NCBI GenBank assembly: GCA_964019695.1
Contig: OZ026526.1
Coordinates: forward strand, 10,187,254 to 10,251,253
Reading direction: 5' to 3'
From: Loripinus fragilis
Lineage: Eukaryota > Mollusca > Bivalvia > Lucinida > Lucinidae
DNA length: 64,000 nt
Shown: piece after piece, positions 10,792 through 20,424 of the stretch
Numbering within the stretch: the first letter of the stretch is position 1
Layout: each line of letters starts with the position of its first letter
Notes under the pieces: generated by a model
Databases searched by the model: none
Told to the model about the DNA's origin: nothing
Seen by the model: the letters and a program-made list of their open reading frames with translations, nothing else
Made by a program: the position numbers and the translations under genes

Positions 10792-11006
10792 TTAACTCTC
10801 TACTATATAGTCGTCTTCTGATAACCTTTGCAAACAGTTTGGACCCAGATCAGGACCGACAAAATGTCGGTCCTGATCCGGGTCCAAACCATTTGACAGT
10901 TCTGAAAGTGTTCATGAAAGAATTATTGAAAAAGTTGAAATTTGAAAAAAAAAGTCTTTGGACCACAACAAAAGCATTAAGTATTACACAGCATGCAAAG
11001 AGTTAA
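10792..11006 (+). repeat. C-family foldback MITE (reference copy)
   Basis: The core AGGACCGACAAAATGTCGGT lies within CAGTTTGGACCCAGATC and GATCCGGGTCCAAACCA arms. The end is GCATGCAAAGAGTTAA, mirroring TTTAACTCTCTACTATATAG at the start. Copies also lie at 17167, 19968, 31977, 40028, 40748 and 54792. Confidence 0.75.
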
Positions 11007-11282
11007 ATCAAAACGTCCTTTTGAAATTGGGCCTTACTTTTAATTCTTTGTATGATATAATATGAGCTAGCCCATGGTGCAACAGAACTGTGTAAAGTCA
11101 CTTTTCAGTCTTGATCTCTTTAAGAGCTGCATATCTAAAATGGAATCTTCCAGTTGATAATCAGGACTAATCCATCCAAGTTATCAATAGTTTGCTGAAG
11201 AAAGCAATCACATAGTCCCTGATCAGACTGCTTCCCTAGGAGCGGACTAATCTGGGACTATTTGGTTCCTGCCCAAGTTAAA

Positions 11283-11395
11283 GTTTGATTCTGGTCTCAA
11301 TGAGATGGTTCTTTTAAGCACTCAAAATACATATTTAAGTTAATGGGTAAGAAAATATCCGCAATTTTACGCTGAAATTTTTTTGTTTATGATAC
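11283..11395 (-). repeat. A-family foldback MITE, truncated
   Basis: Only the right half of the core (TCTCAATGAGATGGTTCTTTT) and the TTAATGGGTAAGAAAATAT shoulder remain. Confidence 0.6.
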
Positions 11396-11489
11396 TTTAT
11401 ACCTATGCTAATGTGATAGCTTCAAGGAGCCTTTGCTGTTGGCCTCTGTAAAAGTCCAAAATCATATGTGCTTGCTCATATTCATGTAC

Positions 11490-11712
11490 AGTAAAACCTG
11501 TCTTAAGCGGCCACTCAAAGAAAACTCCCAAAAGCTTTTCAAGCGGTCACTCAAAAGAAAACCCCCAAAAGCTTTTCAAGACCAATAACTTCTTAATGCA
11601 GGTCAAAAGTACTGCAGAATGCTCCACGGGAGCATTCTGCAGTACTTGTGACCTGCATTAAGCTACCATATGGCTTTAAGACCTTTGTTTTGTCTATTTT
11701 TGAGTGGCCGTT
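11490..11712. repeat. Q-family foldback MITE
   Basis: CAGTAAAACCTGTCTTAAGC at the left, GAGTGGCCGTTT at the right, and a central hairpin GCAGAATGCTCCACGGGAGC then ATTCTGC. A second copy is at 45431. Confidence 0.7.
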
Positions 11713-11719
11713 TCTCTGT

Positions 11720-12077
11720 ATTGTGTAATCTATAAATGTGCTGAATGTTTCTCTGCATTATACATTTCCTGTCCTTTGCATGAGTTAGTTTACATTTGTG
11801 CGAAGTAATGTCTGCAGATGGTAGAATTTCGTCTTTTTTTTGCATGTGCTCTCATATCACAAACTTTCAAAATCATATTTTGATTTTTTCCACTATGATA
11901 TTTTGTAAAATTAAGCTGAATGATTTTTTATCAAAAGCTGCTCAGGAACCATTTCCGCAGAAGATGTAGCGTAATTTAATATATTTTGGAAGAAAATTTT
12001 GCCACAAATTTTCTTTAAAAGCTGTGGTTTTACTAGGGAAAAACCACCAGATCCTGATGGCTTATGAATATTCTGAT
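11720..12077. other. Intronic, no feature
   Basis: AT-rich; nothing supported. Confidence 0.5.
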
Positions 12078-12325
12078 TTAACCATTGTATGCGGAAAACC
12101 CCTAAATGGGTACTTTTATATAAACAGTGAAGACCCAGATGAAATGTCACATATTGTGGCATTTCATCAGGGTCTACACTGTAAATGTAGGTAAAAAAAG
12201 ATCTTCAGACAAAAAACATAATGTTTTGATATTAAAGCCTGACACCCCTAGAGATATGCAATGGACCATCCCAAATTTATTGCATCAAACCAGTTGGAAG
12301 AATCCCTTAGTATACAAAGAGTTTT
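12078..12325. repeat. D-family foldback MITE
   Basis: GAAATGTCACATATTGTGGC forms the inner hairpin; TTAACCATTGTAT and ATACAAAGAGTTT are the decayed outer arms. Confidence 0.75.
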
Positions 12326-12503
12326 CAAAAGCTATTAAAGCTGTAGTTTTGACCACTGTTTGCATTTTCATCAGCCAAATATAAAGCTATGTCATAAAAT
12401 AATCAACAGTGGTACCACTTTTAGGCTATAAAAATATAGGCATTAACTCTTGAGTAATATAGAACCAAACTACTTTTAGAATTAAAGGGTCATCTCGTAC
12501 ATT

Positions 12504-12695
12504 GAGGGAGCTCAGTGGTAGAGTGCTTGACTCGTGACCGAGGGGCCGCGGGTTCGAGCCTCACGGGCGTCATTGCGTTGTGTCCTTGAGCAAGAACATT
12601 AATCCTAGCTTAGTACTGGTTCAACCCAGGAAGACCCGTCCCTTTATAACTGAAAGATTGTTGATAGGACGTAAAGCATCAAATCAAACAAAATC
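12504..12695 (+). repeat. tRNA-derived SINE (reference copy)
   Basis: CTCAGTGGTAGAGTGCTTGA (A-box region) and CGGGTTCGAGCCTCA (B box) form the tRNA-like RNA polymerase III promoter. The body has TTGTGTCCTTGAGCAAGA, a central block widespread in animal SINEs, then GTACTGGTTCAACCCAGG. The tail ends in AATCAAATCAAAC-type repeats. It is non-autonomous and would depend on a LINE for movement. Confidence 0.85.
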
Positions 12696-12699
12696 TCGT

Positions 12700-13139
12700 A
12701 CATTGCATATCACAAATAAGTCCTTTTTTCTTCAAGACAAGCATTATTTATTTCCAATAAGAGTTATGGTTGTTTGCAAGAGCATGTAAAGGACAGGTCT
12801 TTGTACAGTCTCGGTAGATTTTTGACATTTTTATGATTATATTTTTCAAGTACATATTCATACTAGAATTGTTGTATGTTGCACAATTTATATGAAGATG
12901 TTACCAAGGGAAATAACTGTTGCACATAATCATTATTGTTTTGATACCTGTATGTGACTCTCATAAGGGCAAAACTTGAAGCGACGAAACAAAATGCATG
13001 GAGTTTTGCCCCTATATGAGTGAGACAGGACTACGTGAACAGTAGAATGTGATTGTCGGTCTTTTTTCCTGGTTGAAAACATGAAATATTGAATAAATCA
13101 TGGCAGACATTACTTTGTATAACTTGATCAGAGTGCATA
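12700..13139. other. Intronic, no feature
   Basis: Unique sequence between a SINE and an A-family MITE; TTTTGCCCCTATATGAGTGA resembles the complement of CTCATAAGGGCAAAACTTGA 40 bp earlier, a small foldback. Confidence 0.45.
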
Positions 13140-13300
13140 TTTGAAAATTAATTTTCTTATTTATCAATCAAAATATATGTTGTGGGTACTTAGAAGAACC
13201 GTCTCGATGAGACGGTTCTTTTGGGGACCCAAAACACATGTTTAAACTCATGGGTAAGAAAAAAACTACAATTTTACCCACCAAAATTTTGCCTGAGCCT
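13140..13300 (-). repeat. A-family foldback MITE
   Basis: The core GAAGAACCGTCTCGATGAGA is followed by CGGTTCTTTTGG, with the usual shoulders. Confidence 0.75.
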
Positions 13301-13304
13301 ATGC

Positions 13305-14056
13305 TTGATGCATGTTTGATCATTCTTTGAAACAGTATATCCAGTTTGAGGGCATGTAATGCATGGTATTTTGGCTACATGAACTTTATATCTGCAATCT
13401 TCTTCCATGTACTAATTAAAGGCTTACATAACTTTTCGTACACTTTTAACTTCTTAATTGTTGAATCTTAAAAAAAAGTCTAAAGCAAAAATAATATGAA
13501 ACAAAAATCTCAATGATGTGTTTTCATTTTTCATTTTTTTTTCATTAAAGTAAGCATATATTGGTATGTCAAAGTGATTGTATTGGTTGTGCATCTGCAT
13601 AATTATGAAGATAATCCATGAGTGTTAATGAGTGGATTATGCAATTTCCCATGTACAGTCGCATAAATTATACATTCACACACTTTTTGCATATTATTCA
13701 TGATCAATTGCTCCTTCCGCATTTTGAGATTTTCTTTTTTAAATATTGCAACTTTTTTGAAAGGTGCAACAATATTTTTGGATGACTAAAAAAGTGGATG
13801 TGATATGGAGTAAAATTTCGAAGTTTTTTCTAGATTAAAATATTTCATCAGAAAATTAATAAAAAATATTTAATGTTTTAAAAACTACTACAGTAAAGCA
13901 GGCTTTACCATGAAGAAACAAAGACTCAAACTGGATGTAATAGTTTAAGAAAAGTAAAAAAAACAAAAAAAAAAAACATGTAGTCTTAAGTATATTTCAA
14001 TCATTAAATACTGCCATGATTTTTAAAATCAATATTTCATTGTTTTTTTTCACCAG
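13305..14056. other. Intron before the ITIM exon
   Basis: A long AT-rich stretch that looks free of MITEs, unusual for this window. It may hold splicing signals for the alternative exon, but none can be named. Confidence 0.45.
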
Positions 14057-14245
14057 AGAAATCGGCCAGATAATTCAGACATGAATGCTCCTCCACCGAA
14101 GCCCAGACCACGACAAAAGAAGGGGAACGAACTCCATTACGCAGAGCTTGATATTGCCACAAATATACCCAGAGTTGCGCCAAGAAGACCCCAGGACAGA
14201 GTAGAATATGCAGAGGTCAAATTTAATGCTGACCGAGAATATTAA
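14057..14245 (+). CDS. Receptor gene, terminal exon with two ITIM motifs
   Basis: The acceptor (T-run then CACCAG) opens a 62-codon phase-0 frame ending in TAA. In exon numbering, residues 11-19 are Pro/Arg-rich (APPPKPRPR, an SH3-ligand-like stretch). Tyr28 lies in ELHYAELDI and Tyr51 in VEYAEVKF. Both fit the ITIM consensus [ILV]xYxx[ILV], and their 23-residue spacing suits proteins with tandem SH2 domains such as SHP phosphatases. ITIM tails are known from inhibitory immune receptors and Ig-superfamily adhesion molecules. This points to phosphotyrosine-dependent inhibitory or adhesion signalling at the plasma membrane; the exact family cannot be named because the ectodomain is outside the window. 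No AATAAA is visible within the next 3 kb. A strong foldback begins 57 bp after the stop. Confidence 0.8.
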   Translation, partial: RNRPDNSDMNAPPPKPRPRQKKGNELHYAELDIATNIPRVAPRRPQDRVEYAEVKFNADREY

Positions 14246-14302
14246 AATCTCATGTTTATTATGTAGATACAGTGCTCAAACTTTGGTGCTGAATTAATGA
14301 AT

Positions 14303-14476
14303 TAGACTGGCTCCAGTCCTTAAAACAATTTTCCATCATGTGCCCTATCATATACTTGTAGCTAGTCTTACTCTGATGGCTCTGTTTTTAAAACAGAGCC
14401 ATCACAGTAAGACTAGCTACAATTATATGATATGACACATTGATGAAAAATTGTTTTAAGGACTGGAGCCACTTTA
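14303..14476. mobile_element. P-family foldback element (MULE-like), 3' of ITIM exon
   Basis: TAGACTGGCTCCAGTCCTTA at the left is mirrored by TAAGGACTGGAGCCA at the right, with nearly the whole 174 bp forming two arms. TTAATGAAT (14294-14302) and CTATTGAAT (14477-14485) match at 7 of 9 positions and look like a decayed 9-bp target duplication. It lies 57 bp after the ITIM stop codon and would be a strong hairpin in that 3' UTR. Confidence 0.8.
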
Positions 14477-14507
14477 CTATTGAATCACAGTTCAAGATCA
14501 CAATCAA

Positions 14508-14697
14508 TGTTCTAAAATTTTGAACACTTTTCGCTGTCTGTTCTCAAAATGTCGTAGATCAAGGCTGGAATTCACAAAATGCATGTCAGAATAGCAAACA
14601 GAGAAGACCCTACTTCATCAGAAGCAGTCTGATATGGGTTAGCACTGTTTGTTTAGGCCTTTTTGACAGGCAACTTGTGTGTAAAAATTTAGAAGAT
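14508..14697. repeat. E-family foldback MITE
   Basis: The outer arms are TGTTCTAAAATTTTGAACAC and AAATTTAGAAGATTT. The inner part has AGAAGACCC with CATCAGAAGCAGTCTGATA and GGGTTAGCACTGTTTG. Other copies are at 29213, 43198 and 50229. Confidence 0.7.
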
Positions 14698-14744
14698 TTA
14701 ACTTAGCAAAATTTGTAGGCATACAACTGAATGCCTCTGGGGTC

Positions 14745-14850
14745 TGTTTTAAATATTATTTTTCTTATTTATCAACCTAAACATATGTTGTGGGTACTCA
14801 AAAGAACCATCTCGGTGAGGCGATTATTTTGGGCACCCAAAACATATCTA
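14745..14850 (-). repeat. A-family foldback MITE, partial
   Basis: The TTTTCTTATTTATCAACC shoulder and a decayed core (CAAAAGAACCATCTCGGTGA) are present; the far shoulder is lost. Confidence 0.65.
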
Positions 14851-15007
14851 GAACTGCACAATGTCATGGGCTTTTTGCACTACCCAACAGCAAGGACAGT
14901 CAATAAGTAATACAATTCCAAAAATTTAGATTCGAAGAGGTGGTTACCAGTTTCAAATGATGTTAACAGCCAAGACATGGCATATCTCAGATTTTCACCA
15001 TAATTCT

Positions 15008-15115
15008 GCTGACACCAAATATATCCTTTTAAAAACAGTGTAGATCCAGATGAGCTAACTTTTGATGAAATTAGCTGATCAGGATCTATACTGTTCTATT
15101 AAAAGGATCCATATG
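15008..15115. repeat. B-family foldback MITE
   Basis: TCCTTTTAAAAACAGTGTAG and GATCTATACTGTTCTATTAA form the arms around GATGAGCTAACTTTTGATGA. Confidence 0.65.
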
Positions 15116-15119
15116 CAGG

Positions 15120-15300
15120 CCTTTTGTTAAGAGGTCGTACCAAAAAATTATTTTCTTTTTTCTCAACAAAAATATATGTTGTGGGTACTCAAAAGAACCG
15201 TCTTAATGAGACGGTTCTTTTGAGTACTCAAAACTTATGTTAAAACTGATGGGTAAGAAAAGATTTACAATTTTACACTCAACATTTGTGTATCCAAACC
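15120..15300 (-). repeat. A-family foldback MITE
   Basis: Well-kept copy with core CAAAAGAACCGTCTTAATGA then GACGGTTCTTTTG. It directly follows a B-family element. Confidence 0.75.
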
Positions 15301-15458
15301 CACACATATGGGCTCAGCAGGAATAGGGTTGAATGTCAGATCTTGTTAGATGAATACAATTTGGATCAAGATCATTGACTTACACATTGGAAAGCTACGT
15401 ACAGACATTAGAACAGTTCAAAGCTGTATCACCTATAGTTTCACACACTTATAAAAGT

Positions 15459-15666
15459 GGAGTGCAGTGACTCAGTTGGTTGAGCAATAGACTGTGGATC
15501 CAAGGGTTGCTGGTTTGAGCCTCACTCCCGCGGAGTCGCTGTGTTGTGTTCTTGAGCAAGACACTTTATCAACTGCTTTGTACTGGTTCAACTCCGGAAC
15601 ACCCTTCCCGACGTGACTGAAAAATTGTTGACTGGGAAGTAAAGAATCAAATCAAACAAGCAAACA
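15459..15666 (+). repeat. tRNA-derived SINE
   Basis: AGTGCAGTGACTCAGTTGGT and GCTGGTTTGAGCCTCAC mark the A and B boxes; the tail is AATCAAATCAAACAAGCAAA. It is more diverged than most copies. Confidence 0.8.
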
Positions 15667-15687
15667 GATAAGGCAAATTTACTTCCT

Positions 15688-15805
15688 GTTAATTAATACA
15701 GTGGATTCAGAAGCTGCATGGAAAACAGTACAGATCTTGATCAGATGGCTTCTTTAGAATCCAGCTGATCTGGAGCTACACTGTTTTATATAGAGGATAT
15801 ATACT
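15688..15805. repeat. B-family foldback MITE
   Basis: The inner arms AACAGTACAGATCTTGATCA and TGATCTGGAGCTACACTGTT pair around GATGGCTTCTTTAGAATCCA. Confidence 0.65.
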
Positions 15806-15809
15806 TAAA

Positions 15810-16795
15810 ACCAAAAATAATTTTGTACTTTTAATTACCGAATATATATTTACTGTTTTTGATTTTAACCAAGTTAAATATTGCAACCAGTTGCTGGTAC
15901 CCGCTCTTACCTAATTCATGAAAAACAACTTAGGCAAATGCTTTCATTAAAAGCACAAAATATGCATTTCCTAGCAAAATCCAAAGTAAACCTAGGATTT
16001 GAACACGCTATTTAAAAGGCCATTGATTGCCCATTAAAAATACTGCAAGACATTTTATCTCTGACGTATAGTTAGTTTTTGGCAGGGTCTTAAAGTTGGT
16101 TCACATTGAAATTATCTCCCTTTTAATTAAAACAATAGTAAACTTTAATTTTAAGTTTTTAATCAGCGATTTGTTGGAAATTCTGCTTTGAGTATGTGAC
16201 AAGATAATCTGATAAAAATTCTCATTGGTTTGGAAGAAAAATAGCAAACAATCTCTTATGGGAAATTCCATTGAAATCACTGTAAAGTTCACAAAAGGGG
16301 TATTACGTTAAAACACAACTCTAATTTGTGTTACTTGAAGGGTGATCCGGGCTGATTGAACTTTAAACAACAATGCAATAGCCTGTTTTAAAAGTTGTCT
16401 AAGCTACAGAGCAAGTTTTACACATCAAAAGTGATGTATTTTGGAAAAGTTTATTTTGCCCCCTTGCCTCTTTCAATAGGGCATTGTTGTTGCATTTATG
16501 ACAGCAAAAACATGAAATGAAACTGTCATATGAATAGTTGATTGAACAGCTTCAATATAAATATGAATTCAACACATTTAAAATACCACTTACCAATACC
16601 CAGAAAAGGTATATATAATAATAGTGTAAAGTTTCTTTTGGTTTTAAGTATATTAGGGATCAGCAGGACAAGGGTTTTATTCAGGGGACATGATTCAAAT
16701 TTTAAGGTATGTTAAATTCCACAGGACCCAGCTAAAGTTTACTTACATATTGTTATACCAAAGATATTATGTCTGGTTTCATTAGGGCAAGAGTT
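15810..16795. other. Downstream of the ITIM exon, no gene
   Basis: Unique AT-rich DNA with a possible foldback (ACAACAATGCAATAG near 16367 and CAATAGGGCATTGTTGT near 16476). Confidence 0.45.
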
Positions 16796-17070
16796 AACCC
16801 ATTTATGCCTAATGGAATTTTCCAATCTTAATTGGACCAGTCAATTTCCGTTTTAAGGATTGTTGGGTGGTGTGTTGTTTTTTGTTTTTTTTTTGTGTTT
16901 TTTTTACTTTCATTCAATTTTAATAGAACATTCTGTATTAGCAAACAGTGGAGACCCTGATCAGATGCCGCATTCTGTGGTGTCTGATCGTTTGCCTAAG
17001 TCCCACAAAAAGGACACAAGGCTATCGATTTTACTAATAAAAAAGTTGTTAAGATGTTTCCTGGTACTAT
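16796..17070 (+). repeat. R-family repeat
   Basis: TTAACCCATTTATGCCTAAT opens it; ATAGAACATTCTGTATTAGC and CCCTGATCAGATGCCGCATT follow, then CCCACAAAAAGGACACAAGG. The same blocks occur in order at 56172-56650 with an insertion between them. Confidence 0.6.
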
Positions 17071-17166
17071 TAGAAACACACTTGAGTAAACAAATAGATT
17101 ATTATAAATCAAACCATTGTTTATAATCATGATAACAAAAGTGCAGATTACAGTTTGTATCCTATC

Positions 17167-17338
17167 TCGTTGCATGCTGGGTAATTTTACATGTTTTTGT
17201 TTTTAAAAAAAACACTTACAAAAGATCTTTCAGGAATGCTGTCAGAGTGTCAAACAGTTTAGATCCAGGTCTGGCCCAAGCCCGAGCCTGGCTTGATCCG
17301 AGTCCAAAACTGTTACAAAGGTTATCAGCATCATGAAA
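17167..17338 (-). repeat. C-family foldback MITE
   Basis: Inverted copy from GTTGCATGCTGGGTAA to AACTGTTACAAAGGTTATCA, with arms around GGCCCAAGCCCGAGCCTGGC. Confidence 0.7.
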
Positions 17339-17362
17339 ACAATTATGACAAAGGAAACCGAA

Positions 17363-17546
17363 CACAGTGGTTCAGTTGGTAGAGAGCTATACTGGGGAGT
17401 GAAGGGTTGCTAGTTCGGGTTTCAATGGAGTCACTGTGTTGTGTCCTTGAGCAAGACACTTAATCCTCTGCTTAGTACTTGTTCAACCCCAGGAAGATAT
17501 GACTGAAAAATTGTTGACTGGGACAGAAAGCATTGAAACAAAGTGC
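17363..17546 (+). repeat. tRNA-derived SINE, diverged
   Basis: CAGTGGTTCAGTTGGTAGAG and GCTAGTTCGGGTTTCA head the copy; TTGTGTCCTTGAGCAAGACA is intact. Confidence 0.75.
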
Positions 17547-17609
17547 AAAGGAACATGGATGTTTACAGCCTAAGAAAAAGTTACAGAGTTACATGTGATG
17601 TTCAAATCA

Positions 17610-17735
17610 GGCATTGTGTCTTTGAGCAAGACACATTAATCCTTGCTTAGTTCTGCATGGTTCAATCCAGGAGGACCCATCCCAACATAACTGAAAAACT
17701 GTTGACTGGGACGTAAAGAATCTAATCAAACAAAT
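17610..17735 (+). repeat. SINE body, headless
   Basis: Begins at the central TTGTGTCTTTGAGCAAGACA block and ends AATCTAATCAAACAAA; the tRNA head is missing. Confidence 0.7.
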
Positions 17736-17827
17736 TAATCCATTCCGGATTTTATACACTGCCGTATTTGGCAAATTTAAGGTTCCTATTATAATTTTAT
17801 GATTGGACTGTTAATTATTAGTAGCAT

Positions 17828-17985
17828 GTAATAAAGGGACCATTTTACAAGGAATTTTAGGAAAATGAAATGATCATTTTCCTATAACTCATGGTAAAAA
17901 ATAATAATAATGAGAGCAACAACATGACAGAATTATATTCAAATCCATGTTATAACGAGGTGTGATATAGAGGGACTATATTGTA
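17828..17985. repeat. M-family MITE, partial
   Basis: TAATAAAGGGACCATTTTAC to GATATAGAGGGACTATATTG, with the AGGAAAATGAAATGATCATT centre. Confidence 0.6.
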
Positions 17986-18119
17986 CATTATTGTGTATTT
18001 CTCCTGCAGGCCTACATACATTAGCAGCTGTTCAGGTTTGTGTTGTCCCTTACTCTAAACACATACATAATGCATATAGACAGGAGCCATAAATATGATG
18101 CTTTTTTCAATCGTTTTAT

Positions 18120-18245
18120 TTAAAATTTTCTAATATCTCAATAAAACATGCATTGGGGTACTTATTTGAAGTGTCTCTTTGAGATGCTTCCTATGAGCAC
18201 TCACAATGCATTTTAAAATGGAAAAATAAGTAAAAAGATTTAAGT
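18120..18245. repeat. Diverged A-family-like foldback
   Basis: GTGTCTCTTTGAGATGCTTC stands where the core is expected, with AAACATGCATTGGGGTACTT and CACAATGCATTTTAAAA shoulders. It is a distant relative at best. Confidence 0.4.
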
Positions 18246-18270
18246 AGCACTTATGATCTCTAAGGCTACT

Positions 18271-18715
18271 CATGGCAGAGAATCAAATGACTATACAACA
18301 ACAACAACAATGGAGGATGTTTGTTAATAACCCCATGATTATAGTAAGATCTTCGTTATTTCCATTAATACTGGTCAGATTTGCATAGGGTTTGGAGCAG
18401 ATAAGCTGGCGAAATAACAGAAACATGCCCATCTTATAGGATTTAAAAGTTATTGATGAGCAAACGTTGTGTGATTCCATTTCAGGAGAAAAAATGTGCT
18501 TGGTAGACAATAGCTTTTAAACCAGATCTTCGTCAGAAAGTCATATAAGATGGGCATGTTTCTCTATTTTTTCTGACATATCTGCTTCAAACCCTATGCA
18601 AAACAGAGTTAACTGATGGGTATTAACAGAAATATCAAAGAACGTCTAACCAGAATCAAGAGGTTTCCAAGAAACCTCCACTATTGCTGGTGTTTTTTTT
18701 TATTCTCTGCCATGG
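18271..18715. repeat. 445-bp long foldback
   Basis: CATGGCAGAGAAT at the left mirrors ATTCTCTGCCATG at the right. Inner blocks TGCATAGGGTTTGGAGCAGA and AAACATGCCCATCTTATA mirror TCTGCTTCAAACCCTATGCA and TATAAGATGGGCATGTTT. Confidence 0.75.
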
Positions 18716-19004
18716 CTTAAATGCTGCCAATTAATCAAATATCTATAAAAAGTGCTAGCTTTATAAACAGCTGAAAATGTAGAATCTGCTTGTTCTGAGG
18801 CAACACTGACTTGGATCAGTCTGCATCACTGCTTTAACACTCTATAAACTAACAGTTCCCAAAATATCAGGGGGTCTCTTATTTCATATAAGTTTTTTTT
18901 TCTTTAATATGAATATTTCCTCTGAGGAAGAATGTTTTAGAAATGCACAATAACCATGTTACACCATATGATGTCATATAGAAGCATGGACAGATACTAT
19001 GGAG

Positions 19005-19142
19005 TGATTTGTTGCAGAATAAATAATGATTTGGTTCCACTGGCACCTAATGGCTTGTTGCAGAATAAATCTTGATTTGGTTCCACTGGCACCCAATGAT
19101 TTGTTGCAGAATAAATCATGATTTGGTTCCACTGCCACAACA
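19005..19142 (+). repeat. 46-bp tandem repeat, three copies
   Basis: TTGTTGCAGAATAAAT and GATTTGGTTCCACTGGCA recur at 19005, 19051 and 19097. Confidence 0.85.
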
Positions 19143-19451
19143 AGGTTTGATCTGGATCCATACTTGCACTCAGATGATATTCCTGAAAGATTCTTTTTAT
19201 GAAAAATTGATTTAATAAAACAACATATACTCATATCATATGACAGAAAAACATGCAAAATTACCCAGCAGGGAAGCGTTAAAATTGTATCCTACATTGT
19301 AATCAGAGAACTTTTCTCTCTGTTTTCTTTAACTAGTTTATATATATTTCTTCAGGTTATGACCACACTTATATAGTTATATTGTAAGTAGGAGATGCTT
19401 ATAAAAACATGCTTTGTACAGTTTCATCGCAAGATTGTGTTGTGTCTTCAG

Positions 19452-19692
19452 TAGACTGGCTCCAGTCCTTAAAACAATTTTTCATCAATGTGTCATATCA
19501 TATACTTGTAGCCAGTCTCACTCTGATGGCTCTGTTTTAAAACAGAGCCATCAGAGTGAGACTGGCTACAAGTATATGATATGACACATTGATGATAAAT
19601 TGTTTAAAACAGAGCCATCAGAGTGAGACTGGCTACAAGTATATGATATGACACATTGATGAAAAATTGTTTTAAGGACTGGAGCCAGTCTA
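19452..19692. mobile_element. P-family foldback with duplicated arm and 9-bp target duplication
   Basis: It starts TAGACTGGCTCCAGTCC and ends GGACTGGAGCCAGTCTA. The 9-mer TGTCTTCAG flanks it exactly on both sides (19443-19451 and 19693-19701). The right inner arm (AACAGAGCCATCAGAGTGAG onward) is present twice in tandem, giving three arms. A 9-bp duplication with long inverted repeats is the signature of Mutator-like elements. Very little divergence between the arms suggests recent movement. Confidence 0.85.
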
Positions 19693-19741
19693 TGTCTTCA
19701 GATAATGAAGTTTGAGCTATCCATTCCTCATTGGGCCAATG

Positions 19742-19943
19742 AGGGGAGCGCAGTGGCTCAGTGGTAGAGGGCTTGACTTTAGATCGAGGGGTTGCAGGTT
19801 CAAGCCTCACTGGGGGGGGCTGTGTTGTGTCCTTGAGTAAGACGTTTTTTCCTCTGCTTAGTACTGGTTCAACCAAGGAAGACCTGTCTCGACATGACTT
19901 TATAAATTTTGACTGGGATGTGAAGAATCAAATCAACAACAAA
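19742..19943 (+). repeat. tRNA-derived SINE
   Basis: GCGCAGTGGCTCAGTGGTAG, B box GCAGGTTCAAGCCTCACT, a G-run, the central block and an AATCAAATCAAC tail. It starts about 40 bp after the MULE-like foldback. Confidence 0.85.
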
Positions 19944-19967
19944 AAATGTGGGCCTATATTATAAGCA

Positions 19968-20162
19968 TTAGCTCTCTACCTGCTAGTGGTTTCTTCCAAT
20001 AGCCTTTGCAAAAAGTTTGTACCTAGATCAGGCTTGACAGATAATCTGGATTCAAACTAATTGACACTATTTATATATAATGCTATTTCTGAAAGAAATT
20101 TTCGAAAAAGTTTATTTTGAAAAAAATTGCCAACAACAGAATCCCAGCATGCAAAGAGTTAA
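19968..20162 (+). repeat. C-family foldback MITE, core-reduced
   Basis: TTAGCTCTCTACCTGCTAGT to CAGCATGCAAAGAGTTAA; the central arm pair is partly lost. Confidence 0.65.
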
Positions 20163-20274
20163 AGTCAAGAATTTCAGAAAAATATTTGAGGTATTTTTGT
20201 ATTCTGGGAAGATGGCAGTTTTAATACCCTTGAAATGAGGAAAGCCATGTTCAATTATAATGGGTCCAGATAAA

Positions 20275-20420
20275 TGATAAATTTGGGTATAAAATTGTGA
20301 TTATTTTCTTATCCGCTCAAAAGAACTGTGTCATTGCAGAGATGATTCTTTTGAGTACCCACAACTTATGTTTCTGTTGAAAAATAAAATTTATTTTTAA
20401 TTACACTTAGGCCTAATTAA
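20275..20420 (+). repeat. A-family foldback MITE
   Basis: The core CTCAAAAGAACTGTGTCATT and GATGATTCTTTTGAGTACCC are recognisable but mismatched. Confidence 0.65.
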
Positions 20421-20424
20421 AGAA

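Noticed and set aside
18010..18035. Short exon after CTCCTGCAG
   Set aside because: It hits a TAG in the required phase and the donor GTTTGT is weak.
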